Shown here: positions 55,701 to 64,000 of the stretch, in pieces | How positions within the stretch are numbered: position 1 is the first letter of the stretch | Layout of the letters: the number at the start of each line of letters is the position of its first letter | The notes under the pieces: generated by a model | What the model saw: the letters and a program-made list of their open reading frames with translations, nothing else | Databases searched by the model: none | Told to the model about the DNA's origin: nothing | Program-made: the position numbers and the translations under genes | Assembly: GCA_900769115.1 (NCBI GenBank) | Contig: CAAGFJ010000056.1 | Span: 1-64,000 of the forward strand | Direction: 5' to 3' | From: Lachnospiraceae bacterium | GTDB taxonomy: Bacteria; Bacillota; Clostridia; Lachnospirales; Lachnospiraceae | DNA length: 64,000 nt

Positions 55701-58191
55701 GTTCAAGTTAGGATTACATGAACACAAATTCGGTATTGTGAAATATGATTCTAGCAAGCCGGAATATGATGGCACATATGGTGCAGAGGATTGGGATTAT
55801 AATCTCGCAGATGAGTCAATTATTAAAGATAATTATGATATTAATCTTACTATTCTGTATGTAGATGAGTTTGAAGAGATTGTTAAGAATGTTGCAGATC
55901 ATAGTAATGCAGACGGCACTTCTAAGGTGAAAGAAGTGATCAACAACGCAGATGGAACTACAACATCCATTACTTGGAAAGAGTATTACGAAGCCAATGC
56001 AGAAGTATGCTATGACAAGTGGGAGCAGGCACAACGTGAGCTTACGGTAAGTGGAGTGGAAGATGACTTGGTTAGCTGGCTGAATGATTTCATTGAAGCG
56101 AACCCAAGTAATCTCTTTACCAAAGCAGATCTTGAGAACAAAGAATATTATGAGTTCTTTATGAAGAATACCGATTATTATGATGCGAGTCAGAGAAATT
56201 CAAAGATTCGTAAGTTATATGAGGCATATCGCGAAAAGAAGGATGCAGAGATTGAAGCACATCAGGCATATAACGAAGCAATGATGTATGCAGCTACAAG
56301 TAAGACGTGGTTAAGTAACAATTACGATATGATTGTTTTGGGATTCGCAGAAGACTTTGGTGGTGCGGATCTTACAACGGAAGCATGTAATGACTTGAAA
56401 GAATACCTAAATAACAATGGTAATCTGTTGACAACACATGACTCTACTACGAGATATTATGATGCAGGTTCTGTGAATTTGACAACAGAGCTTCGTGCAA
56501 CCTTTGGTATGGATCGTTTCCATATGACTTTGGATGATGAAATCTCTACGGTAGGTGAGTTTGATGTAACTGAGAATAATACTGCAAAGTATTATAGTGT
56601 AATTGAATGGAATAATAAGACATATTGCGGAGCATCTGAATCAATGGAGCCTGGATATGATTATGTATTCCAGTGTGATGCGGGTGCGACAGACGAGGTT
56701 GATATTGCCGGTACTAAGATGATCAATGGTTTATCTGTAATTAGCAAACAGAAGAATGCATCTGGTAATACTACCATGCAGTTTGTTACAACAGAAGGTT
56801 CCGGTATTAGCGGATATGCAGCCTTTGTAGCAGATACATCACAGGAAACATACCGACGGGATCTTCGTGTTATCAATTGGAGTATTGGAAACACAGATCC
56901 GGTCACAGTATCAGCAAATTTGATTGGTGATCCTAACGGAGTCGTTACCAAGAAGCTGAATGGTGGTAATGTAGATCTTAAGTATTTGCAGTATAAGGTT
57001 CAATCTGGATATGATTCTAGTAAGTATTATATGACAGAATGGTCAACATTAGGCTCGGATACAAGAGATTTGAGACAGGTTTGGCAGGCGAAGGTATATA
57101 GCGCATATGGCGGCAATGCGAACTTTAATAACATTGGTTTGCGGAGTGCAGTCGGTGTTACAGATGCAGTTGGTATTTTTGAGACACAGTCAAGAAACTC
57201 ATCTCCATATACGTATGCTGAATATAATCTGCAGGAAGCAATCTATTGGAATCAGGGTGTATCCATTACTAAGGGTAAAGGTACAGACCGTGCGTCACAG
57301 GTTAATGATGGTATCATCACAACGTATCCATTTGCAATTAGTAGTGAGTTGATGATATCAGGAACACATTCACAGACCTATGCACTGGATCTTGAGGATT
57401 CTAATGTATCTGTATGGTATACATTAGGTGCAGATTCTGCTGGTAATAAGAAGAACTCTTCTATATATGCAGCGTCACCACATGATGGTATGGATAGCTA
57501 TTTTATGTTCAGTAAAGGCAATGTATTCTATTGTGGTGCCGGACATACTATTGTAACTGGTCCAAAGAGAGATAATAATGATGAGCGTAGATTATATGTG
57601 AATGTTATTATCAATGCTGCTCGTAACAAAGCAGCAAAGCCTACGATTAAGTTATATAATCCGTGTGATGAGAAGAACCATACGGATTGCGATGACAAAC
57701 TTGCTAAGAAGTTGAAGTCTGGCGAGACGGCAGAGGTTAATAAGTTGTACTTAGCGAGTGATGGCACTTATGAGTATTATGTTGATTCAAAGGATACCGT
57801 TCCAGAATTCGACTTTAAGGTAATCTGCCAGAAAGATATTAAGAAGGTTCAGGTATATTATGATCTGAATTATGGCGAAGATGGATTGAATTCGTATGTT
57901 GCAGATGATGACCATATTCTAGTAGCTAGTTATACGAATTACTTAAGTGGAACTCGTACGAGATTACGGAAAGATGAGAAGAAATATCCGAAGCTTCCGT
58001 TGAAAGCAAGCTACTTTAATGGTAACACAACGTATATGGTTGTTTCGGCTACAGATGCAAAAGGTCAGACGACATATAAACGGATTAAGATTAAATATAT
58101 TCCAGAATTATTTGATCTGACAGATGCAACCATTCAAGAGTATAATTCAATAGGTGTTGATTTGATCGATAAAGTGAAGTTTGATATCTAA
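52777..58191 (+). CDS. Exported 1804-aa protein with three repeated alpha/beta modules (DUF5057-like)
   Basis: This is the last gene of the pilus cluster. An N-terminal basic-hydrophobic segment (about 7-30) acts as signal peptide or anchor. Three modules repeat one pattern: a strand ending in Glu/Gln-Ile (NIVEIF 79; RVLEIEP 452; NVLQIMP 903), then later a strand with Asp (DLIYVS 159; YDLVYIGG 551; YDMIVLGF 1183), then a helix-glycine-strand (GKPIIVDY 195; LDYIKAGMPIIFGSD 651; LKEYLNNNGNLLTTHD 1207). This resembles a glutamine-amidotransferase-like flavodoxin fold, without an obvious catalytic triad. The C-terminal 250 residues look like a beta domain. I recall similar giant proteins in Lachnospiraceae under the name DUF5057, but cannot confirm it. 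No function is known; its place suggests a pilus-associated surface role. Confidence 0.75.
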   Translation: MSKKKKISLILCAVLIAVIASVSVISYSIANIQNSDLVNNANGSVSPALVQRGGNLDNMDYITNIDLIIENSQKGEALNIVEIFTADEYNASSDLSKYVSTGGFKQYVIDANGTKKDTSGNKLTMKDGMINYKAVQVTGSTDLTSDDYAEVNETLNAADLIYVSNQTYNSFDGKMSESVYNFLHTYALGEGKTGGKPIIVDYVTKSEKPANQKKTYKDLVNAISGNYLKYHTFYWNTALSVDDFFNANGDSYYVPFNVNNNKATGKILVISNGANTIRSAWETYGKAEFIKNAYYGRNAKRPSEDDIAFTTMSPAEIAANPAILNATGFAYDFVIIENDVMSTELSDSLYSAIRSLSVSNKFIIYDKTNIANTGGESQDTDNNNYRKLLDLLVYSTGETKVANVLKVSPGFFGTLLNAGADGLETAKTVADLLDGSNYRGNKGTGSNGKLFRVLEIEPCYPIDTDVALSEKDMGNYASNSYGVKGNYYSNPYNVLNGVSQDEVKEGQEYYKFTISKAKIAYATGLKPSQIQIDQMSSEEFISSKEIVLETYDLVYIGGDHSALMPTLNKELSKSWSKDYANKAYQITTSFEMYTHTGNLVNLTTYNSNSGVYDTYTDHPYGKMKNSSGNYTDTTVALNGNDLTSIKKNELLDYIKAGMPIIFGSDVSQAFEKVYKLPRLEQLAARDIDPDSQMFSLLSTVYDKYKDNATVVWGADLTEEKVNNFYYLNANNEPTEEETDSIVENAYGNSLSKQVTVFTSKTNTAVKNAVNASNARPILTIEEQPLDYVYGDKSSYNQNTGELVVKAKVKAVSTSTAYTLELYTDYDGDGVFDEDELQDSTTYDTSNTTEAKELTYTLPEGFVGLVSWKVIVKDKGSSAEVASCSSATGYAYYEKPDTEKKEINVLQIMPVLPKNRTRADSNLGKDGKTGASLYLCTECQHSLHRAYYNVQIDGAWNSSATYNNVYGIKETARDPEFKLGLHEHKFGIVKYDSSKPEYDGTYGAEDWDYNLADESIIKDNYDINLTILYVDEFEEIVKNVADHSNADGTSKVKEVINNADGTTTSITWKEYYEANAEVCYDKWEQAQRELTVSGVEDDLVSWLNDFIEANPSNLFTKADLENKEYYEFFMKNTDYYDASQRNSKIRKLYEAYREKKDAEIEAHQAYNEAMMYAATSKTWLSNNYDMIVLGFAEDFGGADLTTEACNDLKEYLNNNGNLLTTHDSTTRYYDAGSVNLTTELRATFGMDRFHMTLDDEISTVGEFDVTENNTAKYYSVIEWNNKTYCGASESMEPGYDYVFQCDAGATDEVDIAGTKMINGLSVISKQKNASGNTTMQFVTTEGSGISGYAAFVADTSQETYRRDLRVINWSIGNTDPVTVSANLIGDPNGVVTKKLNGGNVDLKYLQYKVQSGYDSSKYYMTEWSTLGSDTRDLRQVWQAKVYSAYGGNANFNNIGLRSAVGVTDAVGIFETQSRNSSPYTYAEYNLQEAIYWNQGVSITKGKGTDRASQVNDGIITTYPFAISSELMISGTHSQTYALDLEDSNVSVWYTLGADSAGNKKNSSIYAASPHDGMDSYFMFSKGNVFYCGAGHTIVTGPKRDNNDERRLYVNVIINAARNKAAKPTIKLYNPCDEKNHTDCDDKLAKKLKSGETAEVNKLYLASDGTYEYYVDSKDTVPEFDFKVICQKDIKKVQVYYDLNYGEDGLNSYVADDDHILVASYTNYLSGTRTRLRKDEKKYPKLPLKASYFNGNTTYMVVSATDAKGQTTYKRIKIKYIPELFDLTDATIQEYNSIGVDLIDKVKFDI

Positions 58192-58194
58192 AAG

Positions 58195-58229
58195 AAAACG
58201 GTGTGAAGTTTGACTTCACACCGTTTTTT
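58195..58229 (+). terminator. Strong Rho-independent terminator at the end of the pilus cluster
   Basis: A perfect 14-bp stem, AAAACGGTGTGAAG (58195-58208) with CTTCACACCGTTTT (58214-58227), 5-base loop, ending in six T. It lies directly after the stop of the 1804-aa gene. Confidence 0.93.
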
Positions 58230-58268
58230 GAAAGAAAAAGATATCTATGTGAGACAAGGAGGAGGCAT

Positions 58269-61200
58269 ATGAGACAAGGGAAGATAGGGATACAATATAA
58301 GAATATTGTATTGCATGGAATATTATCGATTATGATTGTATTCGGAATAGTATTTGTCTGTAATCTACATGTTCATGCAGATGTAGTTGGGGAGTATATG
58401 GTTGTGACCGGAGGTAAATCAGGTACAGATTATACGTATCAGAATAATGTATTGACGATTCTTACGGATACTCCGATGACGATTCGTGCAAAAGAAGATT
58501 ATGATAACGGTATAGGGGAGGAAGATCTTGCTTATATATACTATGGCGATGATCGGATTGTAATTGCAAAAGATGTGAATGCGAATCTGACCATTCAGGA
58601 TCTGACGATTGTAAAGGGTATTGATGAGAATGGTAAGTATGTAACTTATAGTATGAATGGTGGACCAGCTATTCAGATTGAAGATAATTCTAGCGGAGAT
58701 GTAACGATCGTGTTAAAGGGATCAAATGAATTATCTGGCTATAATGGTGCTGCCATTCAGAAGAATGGAACTGGGGGACGTTTGACTATAAAAGGAACTG
58801 GTGAACTGAGCGCATACTCGTATAGTGATAAGGTAGAGAATGGTTGTGCTGCAATTGGAAGTTCGGCAGGTTGTAAGACCGGCAATATTGTAATTGAGAG
58901 TGGAACTATCTGGGCCAATAGTTACATTGGTGGAGCTGGAATTGGCGGTGGCTATGAAGGCGAATTAGATGGACTGACGATTAATGGCGGTACAATTATT
59001 TCTAACGGATGGCGTGGTGGAGCCGGAATTGGTGGTGGTTACAAGCGTTCTGGAAAGAATATTACGATCAATGGTGGAACGATTACGGCAAAAGCAAATC
59101 TGTATGAGGATAAGAATAAACGCTCTACTAAAGGTGAAGGAGCCGGAATTGGAGGTGGCGGTGCAGCTGCCAGTCTGACAAGTAGTGGAACGGGAGATGG
59201 TGTTAACATTACGATTAATGGTGGCACAGTTACTGCAAGCTGTGGAACACAGGCAGATAATTATGGTGGTGGAGCCGGAATTGGAGGTGGATTCCGAAGC
59301 GCTGGCGTGAATATCCAGATTCATGGAGGCACAGTGAATGCAACCGGAGGTAATTATGCGGCTGGAATAGGCGGCGGTGGCGCAGGCTATAGAATGGAAC
59401 CTACAACATCAGAGAATGCAAGACCATTGACGAATAGTAGTAATAGTATCACTATTACAGGTGGAACGATTACTGCACAGGGAACAGAGACTGGAGCTGG
59501 AATCGGTGGCGGTTATGGTCGAAGTGCAGATGTTACAATTTCGGGTGGACGGATTGTGAAGGCGTCTTGTGTTACCAAGTCATCTAGCTATATTGGTGGA
59601 GCCGGAATCGGTGGTGGCGGATATTATGATAATAATGCGACAGATTCCATTAAAAGATATGGAGCTGCATCCGGGGCATCTATTGATTCGATTGTCACCA
59701 TTACAAGTGGAACGATTGATTCTGCCATTGGTGGTTCCGGTGCAGCTGGAATCGGTGAGATATATGGAAGAAAAGGAACGGTATATGTATCCGGTGGCTC
59801 AATGCAGGCAACAAAGGGAGCTGCATATCAGAGTAGCTCAGGAGAAGATGTGGGATCCGGTGCCGGTGCTGCAGCATGTACGATTGTGAAGTCGAGTACA
59901 GATAACACAGTAGTTACAAAGCAGGAATTCGGAGGCTTTAAGGCGAATCAGGAAGCTAACTTCAAGGTAACCGATGCAGATGGAACGTCATATTCTTATG
60001 GAACAATGAATGTGTATGCAGATGCAAGTGGAAAGCTATATCTATATCTGCCGGAAGGCTCTAAGGTGCAGGAAGTAAGTGGTAATACATGGGAAGGTTC
60101 ATTTACGGTTGCCCCGAGATTGAAGGGTATAATCTATACAGAAGATTCTATTAAGAATATTGCTTTATATCAGTCGGGCAAGTTAGTATATGGGGCAGCA
60201 AAGCAGACGGATGGAACATTCTTATTTGCTAAGCAGGACTATGAAAAAGGCACATATAATCTCTATATTGATGGCGAGAATAGCGGCAAAACGGTGATCA
60301 TCGGTTCGGTAGCAGATGGAGAGGAGATTGCGATTCCTTATTATACGGTGTCGAATACAGAATTGTCACATGCATCGATTACATATGATAGTCAAACAAT
60401 CCGGGAGAATGGAGCTTGTACATTCCACGTGACTCCGGCAGAGGGATATCGTGTTAGTTCTGTATTATGTCAGATGAATGGAACTACAAATGTGTTACAG
60501 CAGGAGAGTGATGGCAGCTATAAGGTGTCTAACATTCAAGGGGATGTTACGATCACACCTATTATTGTTGTAGATCAGATTGAAGTGGATCTATCCAATG
60601 TTACATGGGACTACAAGGGATCATATTATTATGATAATAAGACAACATATAAAGTTGAGTTAGCTTCTGTGCCAGAAGGGGTAGATGTTACATATTCTGG
60701 TAATTCTGCAAAAGAAGTAGGGGAGTATACGGCCAAGGCTACAATCAAAGCGAAAGATGGTTATGTGATTACCAAAGAGGCTGTGATATCAGACCTCAAG
60801 TGGAGTGTGGATTATTATCCAACAGATGGACTTACTATCTTATATAATGGAGATAAGAACAAGAAAAATACATATGAGAAAGCTCCGGTAGTGGTAAATG
60901 TGGATGGTTATCAGGTAAGTACGAGTCCAACCGGAAGTTTTGGAATCTCTTATGAATTTCAGGCAACGGATACAAAGACATTATATTTTAAGAATAAGTC
61001 AACAGGATATATTACAGCAGGTGTGAAAGTATCGGTTCAGATTGATGTAGCAGATACCATTCCACCGGAAGTTCAGATTGAAATTGATGGAAGAACATAT
61101 AATAAAGTACAGAATACAGTTACGTTTAAGCGATATAAGATACTGTCTACAACTGCACAATTGTCTGCAACGGATAATTCATCAAAAAGCGTGAAGGTAG

Positions 61201-64000
61201 AATATGCAATCTCAGAGAATATATTGACTTCTGCTTCGAAGATAGAAGCCGCAAAGCTTACATGGACAGAGGGAACAAGTTGTACGATTGCAACGGATAA
61301 GAATCAGGTTGTATATGTAAGAGCAACCGACAAGGCAGGAAATGTTGCTTATGCATCCACAAAAGGAATCTATGCAGATACCAAGGCACCGGTTATTACG
61401 AATCCAAGTATAGCCCTGACAAATGAGGCGGCAACGGATTCGGTGGATATTCATTTTACGGTTGATGAGGCTTGTACTTATTACTATGCGGTATTACCGG
61501 CAACATCGAATCTATCCAAAGAGGATATTGTAAGTCAAGGTATCAGCAATACGGTATCGCAGGGACGGACGGTAGCAGCAACAGTAAGTGGTTTGTCGGC
61601 AGCAACCACATACAGACTATATGTATATGCGAACGATGGAGTGACAACGCTGCTGGATGTAGCCGCTGGTAACGAATCCGAAATCGCAAAAAGTGACAGT
61701 GTGACAACAGCAAAAGATACGTTAGTTGTAGATACGATGGATCGTCCGGTATTATCTGGAATATATGGAACGAAGGTAGCAGATATGACGATTACAGGCG
61801 GTACAGTCAAATGTGGATTGAAAACTGTAGCTGGTACATGGACGATAACAGACAAGAATGCATCGGATGTACCGGGTGTAGGTAGTACAAATCAGTATAC
61901 GCTTACGTTTACACCACAAGAGACGGCATTGTATAATGCCATTACTTATGAAGTAGTGCCGAAAGTAACGGCAAAGCAGCTGACTAAAGATATGCTTACA
62001 GTTGAGGCAGGTTCCGTATATACAGGAAGTGCCATTACACCAGAGGTTACGGTTCAAGATGGCAGTGCAGCTCTGGTAAAAGGAGCAGACTATACAGTCT
62101 CTTATGAGAATAATGTGAATGCAGGTAATGTAGCGAAGGTTACGATTACAGGTAAGAAGAATTATAAGGGAAGCGTTACCGGAACATTCTCGATTGCAAA
62201 AGCAACGTTAACCTCTATTGATAAGCCGGTATATGTGAATGTTACAGTTGGTTCTCATACGGTAGTAAGCAATCTGGAAGAATTACTGCCTGCTATGAGT
62301 GCGGAGGATCGGGCAGGTATCACATATTCAGAAGCAGTACAGAGTGGTAATGTAGTAGATGGTACTCCGACCATTCAAGGAGCGGAGATTACAATTGGAT
62401 TAAATACCAATGCAGCAGCCGGAAGTGAACAGAAGATTACCATTACGATGAGCAGTAATAATTATGAAGACATGACAGCACAGTTGATCATCAAGGTAAC
62501 AGCTAAGACAGTTGTTACTTTAAGCGATGATGTTAAGGCAGTCGATTCTGAATATGATGGAAGTGCTAAGACCGGTTATGAGGGTTCTGTGTTCTGGAAC
62601 GGTTCAAATGGCAAAGTGAATATTGCAGAGGCGGATACAACAATTCTGTATTCCGGAACAACAGCAGCCGGAGAAGAGTACGGACCATCCAAAGAAAAAC
62701 CAACCCAGGCAGGTAATTATAAGATAAGTTTCAGCGTGGATAATGCACAGTATAATGGTAACAAGGTGATTTCTTTTGCAATCGCTAAGAAAGTAATTGA
62801 TGTATCTAAGGTGTCTTTGCAACAGAAGTATTATGTATATACCGGACAGAAGATTACGGCTATATTGCAGGAAAGTTCTGTTCCAAGGGAAGTGACTTAT
62901 ACAGTAACCGGTGATCAGGCAACGAATGCAGGAAGTTATCAGATGGTGGTAACGTATCAGGTGAAAGATTCTAATTATGAACAGCCGGAAGCTGCAACCT
63001 TCAATTGGATGATTACAAAGGCAGCCTATGATATTTCTGCAATTACATGGAATTATACGGAAGCCTATACTTATGACGGCAATAGAAAGACGGTACAGTT
63101 AAAGAATCTGCCGGATGTACTTGAGGCAGTATATACCGGTAATTCGGAGATAGAACCGGGAAAATATACAGCAACAGCACAGTTACAATTCAAAGATACG
63201 GCGATGTCTAATAATTATACATTAGGGGATGTCGCAGAACTAGATTGGGAGATTCAGAAAGCACAGGAAGAGACGAAGGTTGTGACGTTATATGGTGTCA
63301 AAGCAATAGACAGTGTGTATGAGAAGAATATGCATCCGCAGGGATATACGGGAACACCGGTGTGGAAGAATGGCGAAGATGTAATAGATGTTGTGACTAA
63401 GATTCTATACACGGGTAGAGAGAAAGACGGAACAGCTTATGAGACAAGTACGATTGCACCAACGAATGCAGGTGAGTATGCGGTTACATTCCTTGTGGAA
63501 GATGATTCTTATCAGGGAGCGGAGACTTTTGATTACACGATCGAGAAAGCATCTTATGACATGAGTCATGTTGCATGGAATTATTCCGGAACAGCATTTT
63601 ACGAAGATGGTACCGTACATAGTGTAGAAGTATTCAATCTGCCGACAGGTGTTACGGCACAGTATACAGATAATACAAGTACAACAGCAGGTGAATATGA
63701 AGCCGGAGTGACCTTTACAGTCAAGGATTCGAATAATTACAATATTCCGGATCCAATTGAGAACTGTAAGTGGAAGATTGAAGCATTAAGTGAAAGTGAG
63801 AAGACGAAGAAGGTTGTAACCCTTTCCGGAGTGAAAGGACAGGATAGTACATATGCAGATGCATCGAACAAGGGATATTCTGGTAATGTTATCTGGAAGA
63901 CGGCAGACGGTGAAACGGTTTCTGTGAAAGCTACCACGGTTTCCTATTATGGTAAGGCGGCAGATGGAGCCGTATATGCAGCAAGTAATCAGGCACCGGT
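58269..64000 (+). CDS. Giant surface protein: Gly-rich beta-solenoid repeats followed by Ig-like repeats (3' end beyond the window)
   Basis: The frame stays open from ATG 58269 (ribosome site AAGGAGGAGG) to the window end, at least 1910 aa. A signal peptide ends near HVHA-D (residue 39-40). Residues of about 120-500 carry eight copies of a G-A-G-I-G-G-G motif spaced 30-45 residues, alternating with ITINGGTITA-type strands, as in beta-helical carbohydrate-binding surface proteins. From about 770 come Ig-like modules, among them one with SYENNVNAGNVAKVTITGKK, the bacterial repeat NNVNAG...ITGKGNY known from cell-wall adhesins. From 62503 a larger module repeats, each starting (K)VVTL..VKA/GxDS (62503, 63271 and 63809). 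The cell-wall anchor, if any, is outside the window. Confidence 0.85.
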   Translation, partial: MRQGKIGIQYKNIVLHGILSIMIVFGIVFVCNLHVHADVVGEYMVVTGGKSGTDYTYQNNVLTILTDTPMTIRAKEDYDNGIGEEDLAYIYYGDDRIVIAKDVNANLTIQDLTIVKGIDENGKYVTYSMNGGPAIQIEDNSSGDVTIVLKGSNELSGYNGAAIQKNGTGGRLTIKGTGELSAYSYSDKVENGCAAIGSSAGCKTGNIVIESGTIWANSYIGGAGIGGGYEGELDGLTINGGTIISNGWRGGAGIGGGYKRSGKNITINGGTITAKANLYEDKNKRSTKGEGAGIGGGGAAASLTSSGTGDGVNITINGGTVTASCGTQADNYGGGAGIGGGFRSAGVNIQIHGGTVNATGGNYAAGIGGGGAGYRMEPTTSENARPLTNSSNSITITGGTITAQGTETGAGIGGGYGRSADVTISGGRIVKASCVTKSSSYIGGAGIGGGGYYDNNATDSIKRYGAASGASIDSIVTITSGTIDSAIGGSGAAGIGEIYGRKGTVYVSGGSMQATKGAAYQSSSGEDVGSGAGAAACTIVKSSTDNTVVTKQEFGGFKANQEANFKVTDADGTSYSYGTMNVYADASGKLYLYLPEGSKVQEVSGNTWEGSFTVAPRLKGIIYTEDSIKNIALYQSGKLVYGAAKQTDGTFLFAKQDYEKGTYNLYIDGENSGKTVIIGSVADGEEIAIPYYTVSNTELSHASITYDSQTIRENGACTFHVTPAEGYRVSSVLCQMNGTTNVLQQESDGSYKVSNIQGDVTITPIIVVDQIEVDLSNVTWDYKGSYYYDNKTTYKVELASVPEGVDVTYSGNSAKEVGEYTAKATIKAKDGYVITKEAVISDLKWSVDYYPTDGLTILYNGDKNKKNTYEKAPVVVNVDGYQVSTSPTGSFGISYEFQATDTKTLYFKNKSTGYITAGVKVSVQIDVADTIPPEVQIEIDGRTYNKVQNTVTFKRYKILSTTAQLSATDNSSKSVKVEYAISENILTSASKIEAAKLTWTEGTSCTIATDKNQVVYVRATDKAGNVAYASTKGIYADTKAPVITNPSIALTNEAATDSVDIHFTVDEACTYYYAVLPATSNLSKEDIVSQGISNTVSQGRTVAATVSGLSAATTYRLYVYANDGVTTLLDVAAGNESEIAKSDSVTTAKDTLVVDTMDRPVLSGIYGTKVADMTITGGTVKCGLKTVAGTWTITDKNASDVPGVGSTNQYTLTFTPQETALYNAITYEVVPKVTAKQLTKDMLTVEAGSVYTGSAITPEVTVQDGSAALVKGADYTVSYENNVNAGNVAKVTITGKKNYKGSVTGTFSIAKATLTSIDKPVYVNVTVGSHTVVSNLEELLPAMSAEDRAGITYSEAVQSGNVVDGTPTIQGAEITIGLNTNAAAGSEQKITITMSSNNYEDMTAQLIIKVTAKTVVTLSDDVKAVDSEYDGSAKTGYEGSVFWNGSNGKVNIAEADTTILYSGTTAAGEEYGPSKEKPTQAGNYKISFSVDNAQYNGNKVISFAIAKKVIDVSKVSLQQKYYVYTGQKITAILQESSVPREVTYTVTGDQATNAGSYQMVVTYQVKDSNYEQPEAATFNWMITKAAYDISAITWNYTEAYTYDGNRKTVQLKNLPDVLEAVYTGNSEIEPGKYTATAQLQFKDTAMSNNYTLGDVAELDWEIQKAQEETKVVTLYGVKAIDSVYEKNMHPQGYTGTPVWKNGEDVIDVVTKILYTGREKDGTAYETSTIAPTNAGEYAVTFLVEDDSYQGAETFDYTIEKASYDMSHVAWNYSGTAFYEDGTVHSVEVFNLPTGVTAQYTDNTSTTAGEYEAGVTFTVKDSNNYNIPDPIENCKWKIEALSESEKTKKVVTLSGVKGQDSTYADASNKGYSGNVIWKTADGETVSVKATTVSYYGKAADGAVYAASNQAP

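Noticed and set aside
58930..59760. Gly-rich repeats as a CRISPR or satellite array
   Set aside because: They are in frame inside a long coding region and vary at wobble positions, so they are protein repeats.

Overview
The window (64 kb, moderately AT-rich) reads as chromosomal core DNA of an endospore-forming, monoderm member of the Clostridia, most likely a Lachnospiraceae. Three things point there. Sporulation genes are present (gpr, spoIIP, sigK, a GerMN lipoprotein). Gene order is typical of the Firmicutes: hrcA-grpE-dnaK-dnaJ-prmA-rsmE, and ireB-ruvX-DUF1292 followed later by an mltG-like gene, trmR and trhP. Secretin and pilP genes are absent from an otherwise full type IV pilus locus. 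I saw no tRNA, rRNA, insertion sequence, prophage or CRISPR array. The family assignment is an inference; the genus cannot be read from the sequence.

Layout. (1) 0-2.2 kb: a GC-rich structured stretch and a leftward chemotaxis receptor. (2) 2.3-9.4 kb: a rightward run comEA, response regulator, histidine kinase, GerMN lipoprotein, comEC, holA. This is DNA-uptake machinery with a two-component system between its two parts. (3) 9.4-9.9 kb: rpsT leftward, with a clear promoter and a leader that can fold two ways. (4) 9.9-17.6 kb: gpr-spoIIP, lepA-hemW, a small membrane zinc-ribbon protein and an LtaS-like sulfatase. (5) 17.6-24.5 kb: the heat-shock operon with a SigA-type promoter and a perfect CIRCE operator, then prmA-rsmE. 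(6) 24.5-29.6 kb: a YfhO-family membrane protein, a cysteine desulfurase and thiI. (7) 29.7-37.6 kb: an HPr-like protein without the active-site His (leftward), mtaB, ireB, ruvX, DUF1292, rnj, ylbF, a short MltG-like protein, trmR, trhP, and sigK on the opposite strand.

(8) 37.7-64 kb is one continuous type IV pilus and surface-protein region: pilB, pilT, pilC, a major pilin, a prepilin peptidase, a PilM-PilN fusion, PilO, four further pilin-like proteins (one of 988 aa without Glu5, like GspK/PilX tip subunits), an exported 1804-aa protein with three repeated alpha/beta modules, a strong terminator, and a surface protein of more than 1910 aa that runs off the window. PilB extends and PilT retracts the fibre, PilC/PilMN/PilO form the inner-membrane platform, and the large exported proteins are candidate tip or surface adhesins. 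With ComEA and ComEC encoded 35 kb away, DNA uptake by these pili is plausible.

The most unusual item is non-coding. Between pilC and the major pilin (42038-42275) lie two diverged copies of a structured element. They keep the same segment lengths on the 3' side, and a stem base pair changes on both sides between copies (GCCAC/GTGGC versus GCCAT/ATGGC), as expected of a conserved RNA structure. It is a candidate undescribed regulatory RNA in the pilin leader.
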